A stretch of 64,000 nt of DNA, taken from the NCBI GenBank assembly GCA_023268355.1, contig JALNJK010000002.1, positions 124,001-188,000 of the forward strand. The letters are read 5' to 3'. Shown in pieces: positions 8,343-16,534 of the stretch. Under the pieces are notes generated by a model. It ran no database searches. It had not been told where the DNA came from and saw nothing but the letters and a program-made list of their open reading frames with translations. The position numbers and the translations under genes are program-made. The stretch's first letter is position 1. Each line of letters opens with the position of its first letter. This DNA comes from Candidatus Terraquivivens tengchongensis (GTDB lineage: Archaea; Thermoproteota; Nitrososphaeria_A; Caldarchaeales; Wolframiiraptoraceae).

Positions 8343-8672
8343 AATGATGCAATCACAGATGAGCTGGTAAAGATAAAAGAAGCGCTCAGCAATATAGAGA
8401 ATAGACTAAGTGCATCAAATTGCACGTTTAATGTTCCTGAAAAAGTAACGGAAGATGACTTTAACCAAACGTGTTATAGGGTGTTAGAACTTCTAAAAAC
8501 AGAAGGCCCATCCTCATCCTCAGAGCTTAGCGTTAAACTCAACCGAAGTCGTGAGCATGTTTCCAGAATTTTAAAGAACCTCTATACAAAGGGACTCGTC
8601 ACAAGGACGGGTAAGCCCTTTAAGTATAGAATAACAGACAAAGGCCTTTTATTTCTGGAAAACGCTGCATAA
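8241..8672 (+). CDS. Membrane-anchored winged-helix protein
   Basis: A 143-residue protein with one N-terminal transmembrane helix (about residues 4-24), a short linker with a helical segment, and a C-terminal MarR/ArsR-like winged helix from about 72 to 140 (ELSVKLNRSREHVSRILKNL as recognition unit, then RTGKPFKYRITDKG as wing). It may be a regulator held at the membrane, which would make it respond to membrane or surface signals; this is inference. It is co-directional with and two bases after the preceding small helical protein. The 5S rRNA gene begins 33 bases downstream. Confidence 0.7.
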   Translation: MDTSTAVFIALFFTQTAIFYMLLRRASTHTRMTSNDAITDELVKIKEALSNIENRLSASNCTFNVPEKVTEDDFNQTCYRVLELLKTEGPSSSSELSVKLNRSREHVSRILKNLYTKGLVTRTGKPFKYRITDKGLLFLENAA

Positions 8673-8705
8673 GATTTTTTAGAAAGGGTTTAGCAAGATA
8701 AAGTC

Positions 8706-8826
8706 GGCTTGCCGGCCATAGATGGGGGGAAACGCCCGGACCCATTCCGAACCCGGAAGCTAAGCCCCCATCGCGTGGAAGTAGTCTGGTGCGAGAGCCC
8801 AGGCGAGAGCCACGTGCTGGCAAGCC
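8706..8826 (+). rRNA. rrf: 5S ribosomal RNA
   Basis: The 121-base stretch contains the conserved 5S core CCCATTCCGAACCCGGAAG and closes with a terminal helix: GGCTTGCC at 8706-8713 pairs with GGCAAGCC at 8819-8826. No 16S or 23S sequence is near, so the 5S gene is unlinked, as in many archaea. The exact ends are set from the helix and could shift by one or two bases. Confidence 0.93.
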
Positions 8827-8841
8827 ATTGTCCATTATATT

Positions 8842-10335
8842 TTAACGTTTCATGACCTGTAACTGTAATGCATGAATCTGTTTTTCGTAAACCCTTCTAA
8901 TACAGCCTGGGTCTGGCATTAGGTAATCTCCGAAATACCCGTAGGCCCTGGCCCTACAGCCGCCGCAAATGAACTTATATGAACATATCCCACACCCACC
9001 CTTCAGTTTATTCCTGTCCCTAAGCTCGTTAAGAACGCTTGAATTGAGCCATATCTTTTCGAATCTTTCATGCCTTAGGTTGCCGAGCTTTATTGGCATG
9101 AAGACACACGGCTGTACGTCACCCTCAGGACTTATCGCCGCATAAACTCTGCCTGCGCCGCAACCGCCAATGAACTCTGCAACTTCTGGTGTTATGCCAG
9201 GAATATTCGCATAGTGGGTCGTGGGAATTACGGGTTCAATACATGGAATTGTTAGGTTAGCTGCGCAAATCTCCTTCATAATTTCCTCTTTCATCTCCAG
9301 TCCAACTCTAGCAAACTGGGGCGCTGTTGTATAGATTTTTAACTTCTTGTTTTGAAGCATGTTGAAAACTAACCTCTTATACAAGTATCTCATAAGTTCT
9401 TCCCTTTCATACGGTGACGGGTCATTGTCTAAGATTCCCGTGGCCCTACCAGTCGGTATAAAATTAAAACATATGAAATAGTCGGCCCCAAGTTCCTCGA
9501 CAAAGTCAACCATTTTTTGTACCTCTTGTATGTTATGTTTGGTTACAGTTGTGGCAACGCCTACCGTAACGCCCTCTTCTGCCAAGTATTTAATTGCAGA
9601 AACCGCTCTGTCCCAGCTATTAGGAATCCCCCTAAACTCGTCGTGCGTTTTTGGGTTTATCCCGTCTAGGCTTATTTCTGCATAGTGAATGGTTTTGGCG
9701 AGCCTCTTAGCGACATCCTTCGTTATGAGTGTACCATTTGAGGCAATCGTTACATACATACCATGATCTCTTGCACTGCTTGCAACCTCGAAGAAATCTT
9801 GCCTAACAAGTGGCTCCCCTCCTGAAAATGCAATAGAAGTGACGTCTGCATCTGAAAGTTCATTAACAACACGAAGCGCCTCGTTTGTCGTAAGCTCCGT
9901 TGGTAAGCTTACACTGGCGTTTTGATAACAATGTTTGCATCTAAGGTTGCATCTGTTCGTAAAGTTCCAAACGACAAAGAGCGGCGCACCTGTGACGAAA
10001 GGTTTCGTTGCACCAAACCAGGCCAAACCCTTTATAGTTGACGTCAGCCCCTTTCTCCAGTACGATACGCTTAAAGCCTTGACCAATGCGTCTTGGTTAG
10101 CATTTAGTGCTTTCAAAGTGACAAAAGTAAAAAATTTAAGCGCAGAAACGATTGACGTACATACGATGCACTTCTTTTGTTTAATCCCTAAGCATTCATC
10201 GAAAAATATGTCTATGGGTCTCTTACCACACCTATTGCATTTTTCTAGACTCTTCTTTATTAATGCTCTTGGCTGTGAACTTGAAAGAATAATGCGTATG
10301 GCATTGAAGCCAAGCGAAATCGGTACGCTACTCAT
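8842..10335 (-). CDS. Radical SAM/SPASM domain protein
   Basis: A 497-residue radical SAM enzyme. The cluster-binding motif is CNLRCKHC near residue 130, and a GGEP motif follows near 170. The C-terminal region carries a cysteine-rich SPASM-type segment (CGAGR, then CGICSYKFICGGCRARAYG) that would bind auxiliary Fe-S clusters. An N-terminal extension contains another cysteine set (CNRCGK and CIVC), probably a zinc site. Such proteins modify peptides or tetrapyrroles, but the substrate is not evident. It lies downstream of the JAMM and cysteine synthase genes on the same strand. The ATG at 10335 was chosen; a TTG lies one codon upstream. Confidence 0.8.
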   Translation of the reverse strand: MSSVPISLGFNAIRIILSSSQPRALIKKSLEKCNRCGKRPIDIFFDECLGIKQKKCIVCTSIVSALKFFTFVTLKALNANQDALVKALSVSYWRKGLTSTIKGLAWFGATKPFVTGAPLFVVWNFTNRCNLRCKHCYQNASVSLPTELTTNEALRVVNELSDADVTSIAFSGGEPLVRQDFFEVASSARDHGMYVTIASNGTLITKDVAKRLAKTIHYAEISLDGINPKTHDEFRGIPNSWDRAVSAIKYLAEEGVTVGVATTVTKHNIQEVQKMVDFVEELGADYFICFNFIPTGRATGILDNDPSPYEREELMRYLYKRLVFNMLQNKKLKIYTTAPQFARVGLEMKEEIMKEICAANLTIPCIEPVIPTTHYANIPGITPEVAEFIGGCGAGRVYAAISPEGDVQPCVFMPIKLGNLRHERFEKIWLNSSVLNELRDRNKLKGGCGICSYKFICGGCRARAYGYFGDYLMPDPGCIRRVYEKQIHALQLQVMKR

Positions 10336-10418
10336 CAAGTTATTACAGGTTTTAGGAGTAAAAATAAGTTTTCCATATTTTTTAACGGTGAAAAATCTAA
10401 TTAAAAAATAGAATGAAA

Positions 10419-10841
10419 TTAAATGATGGTTACGCTCTCTTCACGAAACTCCTTGTTTTTCTCATCAAAAATCCATGCAGTAACCTCTTTAGCCCCCTTA
10501 TTATATATGGACACGATAAGGTAGCTCATGGAGGGCCAGGCGACTTCTGCATCGTAGGCCGACGGTCTTGCGGGGTAGTCAGGATGGGAGTGATACACTC
10601 CGATGAGCATCAGTCCGTGCTTTTCAGCATCTTTCTCCACATTGTATATATCTAATGGGTCAACCACATATCTCCTTCTCCTATCCCCCATGTAAACGTT
10701 TTTACTCCTGACAACTTTAGCAATAACTTTTCTTTCGTCTTCCTTTCTTCCTACCAGAAGCCCACAACACTCTTCAGGATAGGTCTCTAAAGCGTGCCTG
10801 ATAACCTCATCCAGATCGGCTTTGCTTATTACGAGTGTCAA
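10419..10841 (-). CDS. JAMM metalloprotease, Mec/desampylase-like
   Basis: A 140-residue single-domain JAMM (MPN+) protease. The zinc motif H-x-H-x7-S-x2-D is complete (H84, H86, S94, D97), and the catalytic glutamate is in PEECCGLLVG at residue 23 or 24. It lies 44 bases after a cysteine synthase gene on the same strand. In bacteria a JAMM protease (Mec) releases cysteine from the C terminus of the sulfur carrier CysO after CysM has built it there, so this pair suggests the same chemistry. It could instead be a desampylase. It is distinct from the Rpn11-like protein at 21.3 kb. The TTG start is about 26 bp from a TATA-like AATATATATT, so it may also have its own promoter. Confidence 0.82.
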   Translation of the reverse strand: MTLVISKADLDEVIRHALETYPEECCGLLVGRKEDERKVIAKVVRSKNVYMGDRRRRYVVDPLDIYNVEKDAEKHGLMLIGVYHSHPDYPARPSAYDAEVAWPSMSYLIVSIYNKGAKEVTAWIFDEKNKEFREESVTII

Positions 10842-10885
10842 CCCTTTAACGGAATGCTACAGTAATATATATTCTAAAATGTGGG

Positions 10886-11866
10886 TTATGTCTGGAACTC
10901 TTCCCTCCAGAAGCGCTCCTCAACATATCTCTCGCCTCCGTCAGGAAAGATGACTACCAACGTCCCCTCCTCTAACTCTCTGGCTATTTTTATACCGGCG
11001 GCGAGCGCGGCACCAGACGATATGCCGACAAGCATCCCTTCGACCCTTGCAAGCTTTTTGACCATCTCATAAGCCTCACTCGTGGATACGCTTATACACA
11101 TGTCGCTGAAGTTTTCATCATATATCTTCGGTTTGATACTCGTAGCCATATGTTTCAACCCCTCAATTCCATGAAAACCTGAATCTGGTTGAACCTCCAC
11201 GAGCTTTATACTCGGATTAAATTCTTTTAACCTCCTTCCAACCCCCATGAGCGTTCCAGACGTCCCAACACCAGCAACAAAATGTGTCAACCTTCCATTA
11301 GTTTGCTTTATGATCTCAGGACCCGTCGTTGTGTAGTGAGCCAACCAGTTTGCTTCGTTGTCATATTGATTCGCATAAAAGTATGCTTTTGGATCTTGTT
11401 CGTATAGTTCATGGGCTTTTTTAATTGCACCGTTTAACCCGTCAACAGGGTTTGTAAATATGACTTCGGCTCCATAGGTCTTCATAATAGCGACCTTCTT
11501 AGTGTTAGCGTTCGCTGGAACCAGCATCTTGCATCTATAGCCGAGGGTCGCAGCAATCATCGAATAAGAAATTCCCATGTTGCCGGAAGTGGCATCGAGG
11601 ATTGTTTTGTCAGGTGTTAGAGCCCCGTCCTTTATGGCACTTAAAATTATGTTCAGCGCAGCCCTGTCCTTGACAGAGCCTCCTGGGTTGAAAAACTCGA
11701 GCTTAGCGTAAATCTTAACACGATCCTTTACACCATATTGCGCTGGTAATTTTTCAATCCTACAAAGTGGTGTATTGCCGACGAGTTTTAGAGGTTTATC
11801 ATAAACCCTAAGATGATACGTATTGTAATCGGCTTGGACCCATGAATTGAGTCGTTTAACCGACAC
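10886..11866 (-). CDS. cysM: Cysteine synthase (CysK/CysM family)
   Basis: A 326-residue fold-type-II PLP enzyme. The cofactor lysine is in FFNPGGSVKDR near residue 65, the substrate loop is TSGNMGIS near 94, and the phosphate loop is GVGTSGTLMG near 200. It makes cysteine from an activated serine and sulfide or a protein thiocarboxylate. The acceptor could be O-acetylserine or O-phosphoserine; I cannot decide from sequence. The JAMM protease downstream favours a CysM-type enzyme using a CysO-like sulfur carrier. Start GTG. Confidence 0.87.
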   Translation of the reverse strand: MSVKRLNSWVQADYNTYHLRVYDKPLKLVGNTPLCRIEKLPAQYGVKDRVKIYAKLEFFNPGGSVKDRAALNIILSAIKDGALTPDKTILDATSGNMGISYSMIAATLGYRCKMLVPANANTKKVAIMKTYGAEVIFTNPVDGLNGAIKKAHELYEQDPKAYFYANQYDNEANWLAHYTTTGPEIIKQTNGRLTHFVAGVGTSGTLMGVGRRLKEFNPSIKLVEVQPDSGFHGIEGLKHMATSIKPKIYDENFSDMCISVSTSEAYEMVKKLARVEGMLVGISSGAALAAGIKIARELEEGTLVVIFPDGGERYVEERFWREEFQT

Positions 11867-11946
11867 AAAAGACCAGTCGCCTCCTCTTTTATTGAGCCTT
11901 TAGCTCTCTGCCTAATAAACATACATTTGACCGAGTTCTGGTCAAT

Positions 11947-12254
11947 TCACCGCTTTTCAGTAGCTTTTTTCGCTTTCATTTTCATCTCTATGTTGGCAAT
12001 CTTCTTCTCACACTTAGCTACAACAAACCTCTTTCGCGAGAAGACAAAGTGAAAGGCGAGTCCTATGCCCCAACCGAATAAAGACCATACGAACCATATT
12101 GTCGCAGGAGATGTATAAAGGTTAATGAATACCAAGAAAACATTAACTATTATATAGGAAGCTAAATGGGATAAAAACCCCGATTGGCCTCCTCTAACTC
12201 GAACTCTATCCAAGCTTTCTTAAAATCTTCTAATGCCTCTTCGGATGCGTTCAT
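11947..12254 (-). CDS. 2TM-domain membrane protein with an N-terminal frame disruption
   Basis: The 3' part (11947-12213, 88 codons from a TTG) encodes two membrane helices separated by a short loop, with the SHLASYIIVN start and FGWGIGLAFHF core typical of 2TM-domain proteins, and a basic C-terminal tail. Directly upstream, in another frame, an ATG at 12254 opens MNASEEALEDFKKAWIEFEL and continues to RGFY, just where the family's helical N terminus should join SHLASY. The frames meet in a run of five A and four C (12173-12181, plus strand); one added base would restore a continuous protein. A TATA-like CTTTTAT about 27 bp before that ATG supports the longer start. The cause may be a sequencing error or a real mutation. 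Confidence 0.6.
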
Positions 12255-12326
12255 GAAATCTAACAGGAATTAATCGGATAAAAGCCTTCTTGTTTTTATG
12301 GGGTATACAAATATTGCCTCCCACCC

Positions 12327-13457
12327 TTACTCATAACCAAATTGATAAAGTATCATAGAAGAGCTTAGGATTTTTGTTCGCATCTGAGAAGGGAGCAGGA
12401 AAGAATCTCCCGGTTTTATGTCACAACTCCTGCCTTCAACTTCGATTGTGCCGTTACCTTCGACAACAAAGCATATTAGCTCTTTATCCTGATTGGACGG
12501 TATGTATTCTCCGTTAAACTTAACAATATCGTGGAATAAGCGCATATAGTTCGGCGAGAGCCTCCCATAGAAATTTTGTCCGAGACTCCTGACCCCTTCA
12601 AGAGTCTTATACAAATCTCTTCCACCAATCTCATCGATATTGTTAAAGGTTTCTTCAGGAAAATCTTTCTCGATCAACTCTATGTCTTGGACAAAATCCC
12701 ATGGTCCAGTCTCTTCAGAGCCGCATACGAATAGGAATTCAACTTCGCACCCCTCTTTATTTTTGAACCCATGGACCTGCCCTCTCTTTATATAAAGGAT
12801 ATCGGTCTGCGTGGTTCTAGATACTTTACCGTCAAGATAATGTAGCCCGTCTATGTATTCCGGTAAAAAGTGGTGCTCATCAAGAAAACGGTGGTAATGA
12901 AGTGGAGCTCTATCCTTTACCTTAACAACGTAAAGACCTATGAATTCGCTAGCAATCAACCTGGCAATCTTCAATCCGACCTTTTGGTAAAGTGTGAAAT
13001 GGTGTTCTGGGACGTTTTTCCAGTTAACTATATATATGCCGTTTCCTAATGTAATTTGTTCGACCGAACTCAGAAAGTTTTCATGGATGTTTTTTAAGAC
13101 CGCATGGTCGTCCTTTACAGAAGATAAACCATCCTCAACGAGGTTTAGGGCTTGAACGTATTGATGGAGCATTGGGAAAACTCTATGATCTTTATACGCT
13201 TGGTGGTATCTTGCAGAGTGTAGCAAGGCAAGCCCCCTGAGAACGGTTTCGATGTCTCGTTTGTGAGCTTGTATCTCGCCTGCCTCTACCATCTTTTGGA
13301 TTAGACTCATTATAGGTCTATAAACGTCCAAACTCCTAAAAGCGCTCACATAAAGCCTGGCATATTGAATTTGGTTTTTTACAGGCTTTAAGGTCCTAGA
13401 ATTTACGAATTCTTCCGCAGCCTTTACGACATCCTTAAACTCTGCAGAACCCCTCAT
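12327..13457 (-). CDS. Bicupin protein of unknown function
   Basis: A 376-residue protein with a helical N-terminal half and two cupin-like beta barrels. The first (about residues 190-260) has histidines in LHYHRFLDEHHF and a later GQVHGF that could bind metal. The second, at the C terminus, has the sheet pattern ICFVVEGNGTIEVEG and IKPGDSFLLP but no obvious metal ligands. Some cupins are sugar-phosphate isomerases or binding proteins; I do not assign one. An in-frame TTG at 13481 is possible, but the codons before the ATG at 13457 look like promoter sequence, so I prefer 13457. Confidence 0.6.
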   Translation of the reverse strand: MRGSAEFKDVVKAAEEFVNSRTLKPVKNQIQYARLYVSAFRSLDVYRPIMSLIQKMVEAGEIQAHKRDIETVLRGLALLHSARYHQAYKDHRVFPMLHQYVQALNLVEDGLSSVKDDHAVLKNIHENFLSSVEQITLGNGIYIVNWKNVPEHHFTLYQKVGLKIARLIASEFIGLYVVKVKDRAPLHYHRFLDEHHFLPEYIDGLHYLDGKVSRTTQTDILYIKRGQVHGFKNKEGCEVEFLFVCGSEETGPWDFVQDIELIEKDFPEETFNNIDEIGGRDLYKTLEGVRSLGQNFYGRLSPNYMRLFHDIVKFNGEYIPSNQDKELICFVVEGNGTIEVEGRSCDIKPGDSFLLPSQMRTKILSSSMILYQFGYE

Positions 13458-13520
13458 CAACGTTAGAATATTTATTGCCAATTAAAAGTGTTTCATGAAA
13501 AACAATATAAAAAGAGATAA

Positions 13521-14411
13521 TCAATCAAACTGAACCCTTACGCCCTCTTTTCCACTTCTTATGATTTTCTCGAACTCTTGCATGATCTTTTTAGTTATCG
13601 GTCCTGGTACCCCGTCCCCAATTTGTATTCCGTTTATTTTAACGACTGGCAGTATCTCAGCGCCAGTTCCTGTCAAGAAGACTTCCTCTGCAGTAATTAA
13701 TTCAAAAGGTGTTATGTCCCTTTCTACAATCTCCATTCCGAGTTCACGTATCAACTTCATAACCCTCCTTCTTGTTACGCCGTCTAGGATGCCCGCTGTT
13801 GGTGGCGGTGTAGCTATAACGCCGTTCTTAACGATGAAAAGGTTTGCCGCCTCTGCCTCCGAAACAAACCCTCTACTATCAAGCATGATAGCCATATCGG
13901 CACCAGCCTCGATTGCCTCTAACTTCGCGAGTATGCTGTTGAGGTAGTTTAACGACTTAACTTCGTGTGTAGTCGCCGAGACTGAATCCCTTCTCGTTGA
14001 TGTTATGATCGCGGATATGCCCTTCTCTTTAGCGACTCCACCTACCAACTGTATCTGCTCAACTATAATTATTATGCTTGGTTTGGAGCATTTTCTAGGG
14101 TCTAGGCCTAAGTCACCTACGCCTCTGGTCACGACGAGTCTAATGTAAGAATCCTTAGCACGGTTCCTCTTAACGGTCTCGACAACGGCAGCTATCATTT
14201 CCTCCTTCGAAATGGGTATGTTAAGTTTGATGAACTTTGCTGAGTTGTACAACCTGTCTATGTGTTCCTTTAACAGAAATATTGTGCCATCGTAAACTCT
14301 TATACCCTCAAAGACACCGTCCCCATAAAGTAACCCATGGTCGTATACGGAAATTTTTGCCTCAGATTTCGGATAAAACTTCCCATCAATATAAACTAAT
14401 GGCTCGCTCAC
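13521..14411 (-). CDS. ilvE: Branched-chain amino acid aminotransferase
   Basis: A 296-residue fold-type-IV PLP aminotransferase that carries out the last step of leucine, isoleucine and valine synthesis. The N terminus YIDGKFYPKSEAKISVYDHG and the loop GDGVFEGIRVYDG are hallmarks. The PLP lysine is in HEVKSLNYLN near residue 145, and the C-terminal VFLTGTGAEILPV motif is present. The start is GTG. A TATA-like TTTATATAA lies 30-40 bp upstream. The length is normal, and no other branched-chain gene is adjacent. Confidence 0.92.
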   Translation of the reverse strand: MSEPLVYIDGKFYPKSEAKISVYDHGLLYGDGVFEGIRVYDGTIFLLKEHIDRLYNSAKFIKLNIPISKEEMIAAVVETVKRNRAKDSYIRLVVTRGVGDLGLDPRKCSKPSIIIIVEQIQLVGGVAKEKGISAIITSTRRDSVSATTHEVKSLNYLNSILAKLEAIEAGADMAIMLDSRGFVSEAEAANLFIVKNGVIATPPPTAGILDGVTRRRVMKLIRELGMEIVERDITPFELITAEEVFLTGTGAEILPVVKINGIQIGDGVPGPITKKIMQEFEKIIRSGKEGVRVQFD

Positions 14412-14539
14412 ATCCGCTCACATATGCTGTTCTTACTTCATGTTATATAAATTGTTACATAACTTTACTACTCGGCCTTAGTGCAACTTGCATGATGTGC
14501 ACTTTAAGACTTTTTAAATAATCGTGACAATAAAACGTT

Positions 14540-15340
14540 TTACATAACGCCTGGCGGTACGTCTGTTCTAGTTCTCGGTTGCTTGAATTCTTCAACTCTC
14601 TTAAGCGAGCTAATGTAGAACTCAACCTTCTTTACCTGCTCCTCGAGCCTTGTGTAGTCTAGATGTTCAATCCTCAAAGCGGCGGAGAGTCTTTTCAACA
14701 CTTCTATTGAAGCCCTAGGTTGTGCTATATCAGGTCTTTCTATCTCTCCAAGAAAACACACACCTTCGATATTGCGCTGTGCTGCCAAACCTAACAATAG
14801 GCCGTTAAAGCCAGTTATGTACCCTTCGCCCCTCATTTGTTGTGCCCCATAAGATTCTACCTCCTCGTTAAGCCTAGCGTCTGTTACAGCATAAAAAACC
14901 CTTGGCTCTGGTGCTGATACGCCGGTGTGTGCCGCTCCTAATGTGTATATTCTTCTAACACCTAAACTGACTGCTAAATCTAACAAATCGTCACACAATT
15001 CATACAATACATGGGGGTCCTGAGGCTGATAAAATCCTGTAAAAACAGCAAAATCTCTTCCGCCCCAATACAGTTTGAAAGAAAACCTTTCAAACTGTAT
15101 AAGAGAATTTTTGTGAAGGACATATGGTGGCATATAATCTAGTATCTCTGCTATTGGTTCCATCTTCAATTCCTCTATGAGATATGCCGCTGCAATACCG
15201 CCTACGTTGCCCATCCCAGGAAGCGCTGCGACTAACGATTTGACAGTGACTCCCTTTTTCAATACGTTCACTTCCAAGCCTATCTCGCGCCCTTTAGTAG
15301 GAACAACACGCGCTCCTAATAGAGTTTGCCTAAGAACCAC
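14540..15340 (-). CDS. PAC2-family protein (proteasome assembly chaperone-like)
   Basis: A 266-residue PAC2-domain protein, with the family segment AALPGMGNVGGIAAAYLIEEL near residues 38-58 and GFNGLLLGLAAQRNI near 180. Archaeal PAC2 proteins include the proteasome chaperones PbaA and PbaB, although most members are uncharacterised. The C terminus ends PPGVM, which is not an HbYX motif, so direct docking to the proteasome ring in PbaB fashion is not supported. A perfect 14-bp inverted repeat lies inside the gene (15068-15100). The GTG start is about 17 bp from a TATA-like element, so the true start may differ. Confidence 0.8.
   Translation of the reverse strand: MVLRQTLLGARVVPTKGREIGLEVNVLKKGVTVKSLVAALPGMGNVGGIAAAYLIEELKMEPIAEILDYMPPYVLHKNSLIQFERFSFKLYWGGRDFAVFTGFYQPQDPHVLYELCDDLLDLAVSLGVRRIYTLGAAHTGVSAPEPRVFYAVTDARLNEEVESYGAQQMRGEGYITGFNGLLLGLAAQRNIEGVCFLGEIERPDIAQPRASIEVLKRLSAALRIEHLDYTRLEEQVKKVEFYISSLKRVEEFKQPRTRTDVPPGVM
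15068..15100. repeat. Perfect 14-bp inverted repeat inside the PAC2 gene
   Basis: ATACAGTTTGAAAG at 15068-15081 is followed by a five-base spacer and its exact reverse complement at 15087-15100. The RNA could form a 14-bp hairpin with a 5-nt loop in the coding region. It encodes an ordinary part of the protein, IQFERFSFKLYW. Confidence 0.7.
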
Positions 15341-15383
15341 TCAGCTAACGTTTATTAGACCCTTAACCTAGAAAAATGATGAT

Positions 15384-15716
15384 ATGGGGAAAAGGAAAAT
15401 AGTGTCTGAATCTGACGTCTTGGAAGAGCCGGTGACCCCAGGGCCTGGAGACGTTTATGGTGTTGTCGTAAAGATGTATGGATATGATAGGGCTTTAGTA
15501 GAATGCTCAGATGGAAAGCAAAGGTTATGCAGGATAAAGGGACAACTGAAAAGGAGAATATGGATTAAGGAAGGAGATTTGGTGTTGGTAAGCCCTTGGG
15601 AATTTCAACAAGATAGGGGAGACATTTTTTGGAGGTTTACTAAGAATCAAGCTATAGAATTAGCCAAGCAAGGTGCCTTGCCTGACTTCCTTAAAGCCAA
15701 GATAGAGGCTGGTTAA
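15384..15716 (+). CDS. eif1a: Translation initiation factor aIF1A
   Basis: A 110-residue aIF1A/eIF1A homologue, an OB-fold factor that promotes initiator tRNA and mRNA binding to the small ribosomal subunit. Typical segments are GDVYGVVVKMYGYDRALVEC, the LCRIKGQLKRRIWIKEGD core, and VSPWEF. The ATG follows a TATA-like GTTTATTAG by about 27 bp, so the transcript is probably leaderless. The frame remains open past the stop codon for 51 codons into the RIO1 gene, which is probably in the same transcript. Confidence 0.93.
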   Translation: MGKRKIVSESDVLEEPVTPGPGDVYGVVVKMYGYDRALVECSDGKQRLCRIKGQLKRRIWIKEGDLVLVSPWEFQQDRGDIFWRFTKNQAIELAKQGALPDFLKAKIEAG

Positions 15717-15726
15717 AAGCTTACGT

Positions 15727-16529
15727 ATGGTGAAGCTTTTCTGAACTCTGATAAAATTGAGAAAAAGCTCAGGAGAAAAGAATTCAAGGCAGATAGGGAA
15801 CAAAGATATCTGCATAAAAGGTCGGAGCTTGATGAGGTTCTGGAAGAGGTTTTTGATAGACTTACGCTCATGACGATTTATGATTTGATGAATGCCGGCG
15901 CGCTGTTAGAGTTTTATGGTGTAATTAGCGCTGGAAAGGAGTCGAGGATATATCTAGCAAAAGGTCCTGAGGGTTTCATAGCCGTAAAGATCTACCTGAT
16001 AACTAGCGCGGAGTTCAAGAAAACTAGGATGACTTACGTGGTACATGACCCGAGGTTTAAAAGAATTCCGAGCGACTTTAGGGACTTCATTTATCTTTGG
16101 GCAAAGCGCGAATTTGGAAACTTGAAAAAAGCATATGAGGCTGAGGTTCCAGTACCTAAACCATACTTCGTGGAAAATAACGTTCTGGGCATGCAATTTC
16201 TAGGAAAGAACGGAACAAGGTATCCAACATTGGAAGAGGTTGAATTGGAGCCTAACGATTATGAGAAGATTTATCCGCTGATTCTTGAGAATATGAAAAA
16301 GCTTTACCAAAAAGCAGACCTGATACATGCAGATATGAGCCAATATAACGTATTTGTTACGGATACCTTATCGATCTACTTCATAGATTTGTCCCAAGCG
16401 GTCCACACTTCGCACCCCTTAGCCGAAGTGTTTTTGGAAAGAGATGTAAAGAACATCACAAAATTTTTCGAGAAAAAAGGGATTAATGTCAAACCTCCAG
16501 AAGAGGTCATTAAGTGGATAAAATCCTAA
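15727..16529 (+). CDS. rio1: RIO1-type atypical protein kinase with an unresolved start
   Basis: RIO1 kinases act in maturation of the small ribosomal subunit. The kinase core is clear: phosphate loop ISAGKESRIY, ATP lysine in AVKIY, catalytic loop HADMSQYNVF and metal-binding FIDLSQAV. The first in-frame ATG is at 15870, but the 51 codons before it, from the aIF1A stop onward, are stop-free and read like the missing helical RIO1 N terminus (SDKIEKKLRRKEFKADREQ). That stretch has no ATG, GTG or TTG. An ATG at 15727 lies one frame off; one extra T in the TTTT at 15737-15740 would join it. A sequencing slip, frameshifting or a rare start codon could explain this. Confidence 0.8.
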
Positions 16530-16534
16530 AACCT

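Noticed and set aside
8620-8835. Frame antisense to the 5S rRNA gene
   Set aside because: It lies wholly across the 5S rRNA and the end of a real gene, and reads as low-quality protein sequence.
15373-15420. ATGATGA followed by CTGA, resembling boxes of a C/D guide RNA
   Set aside because: No D' or C' boxes at suitable spacing were found and the stretch is the start of the aIF1A gene.
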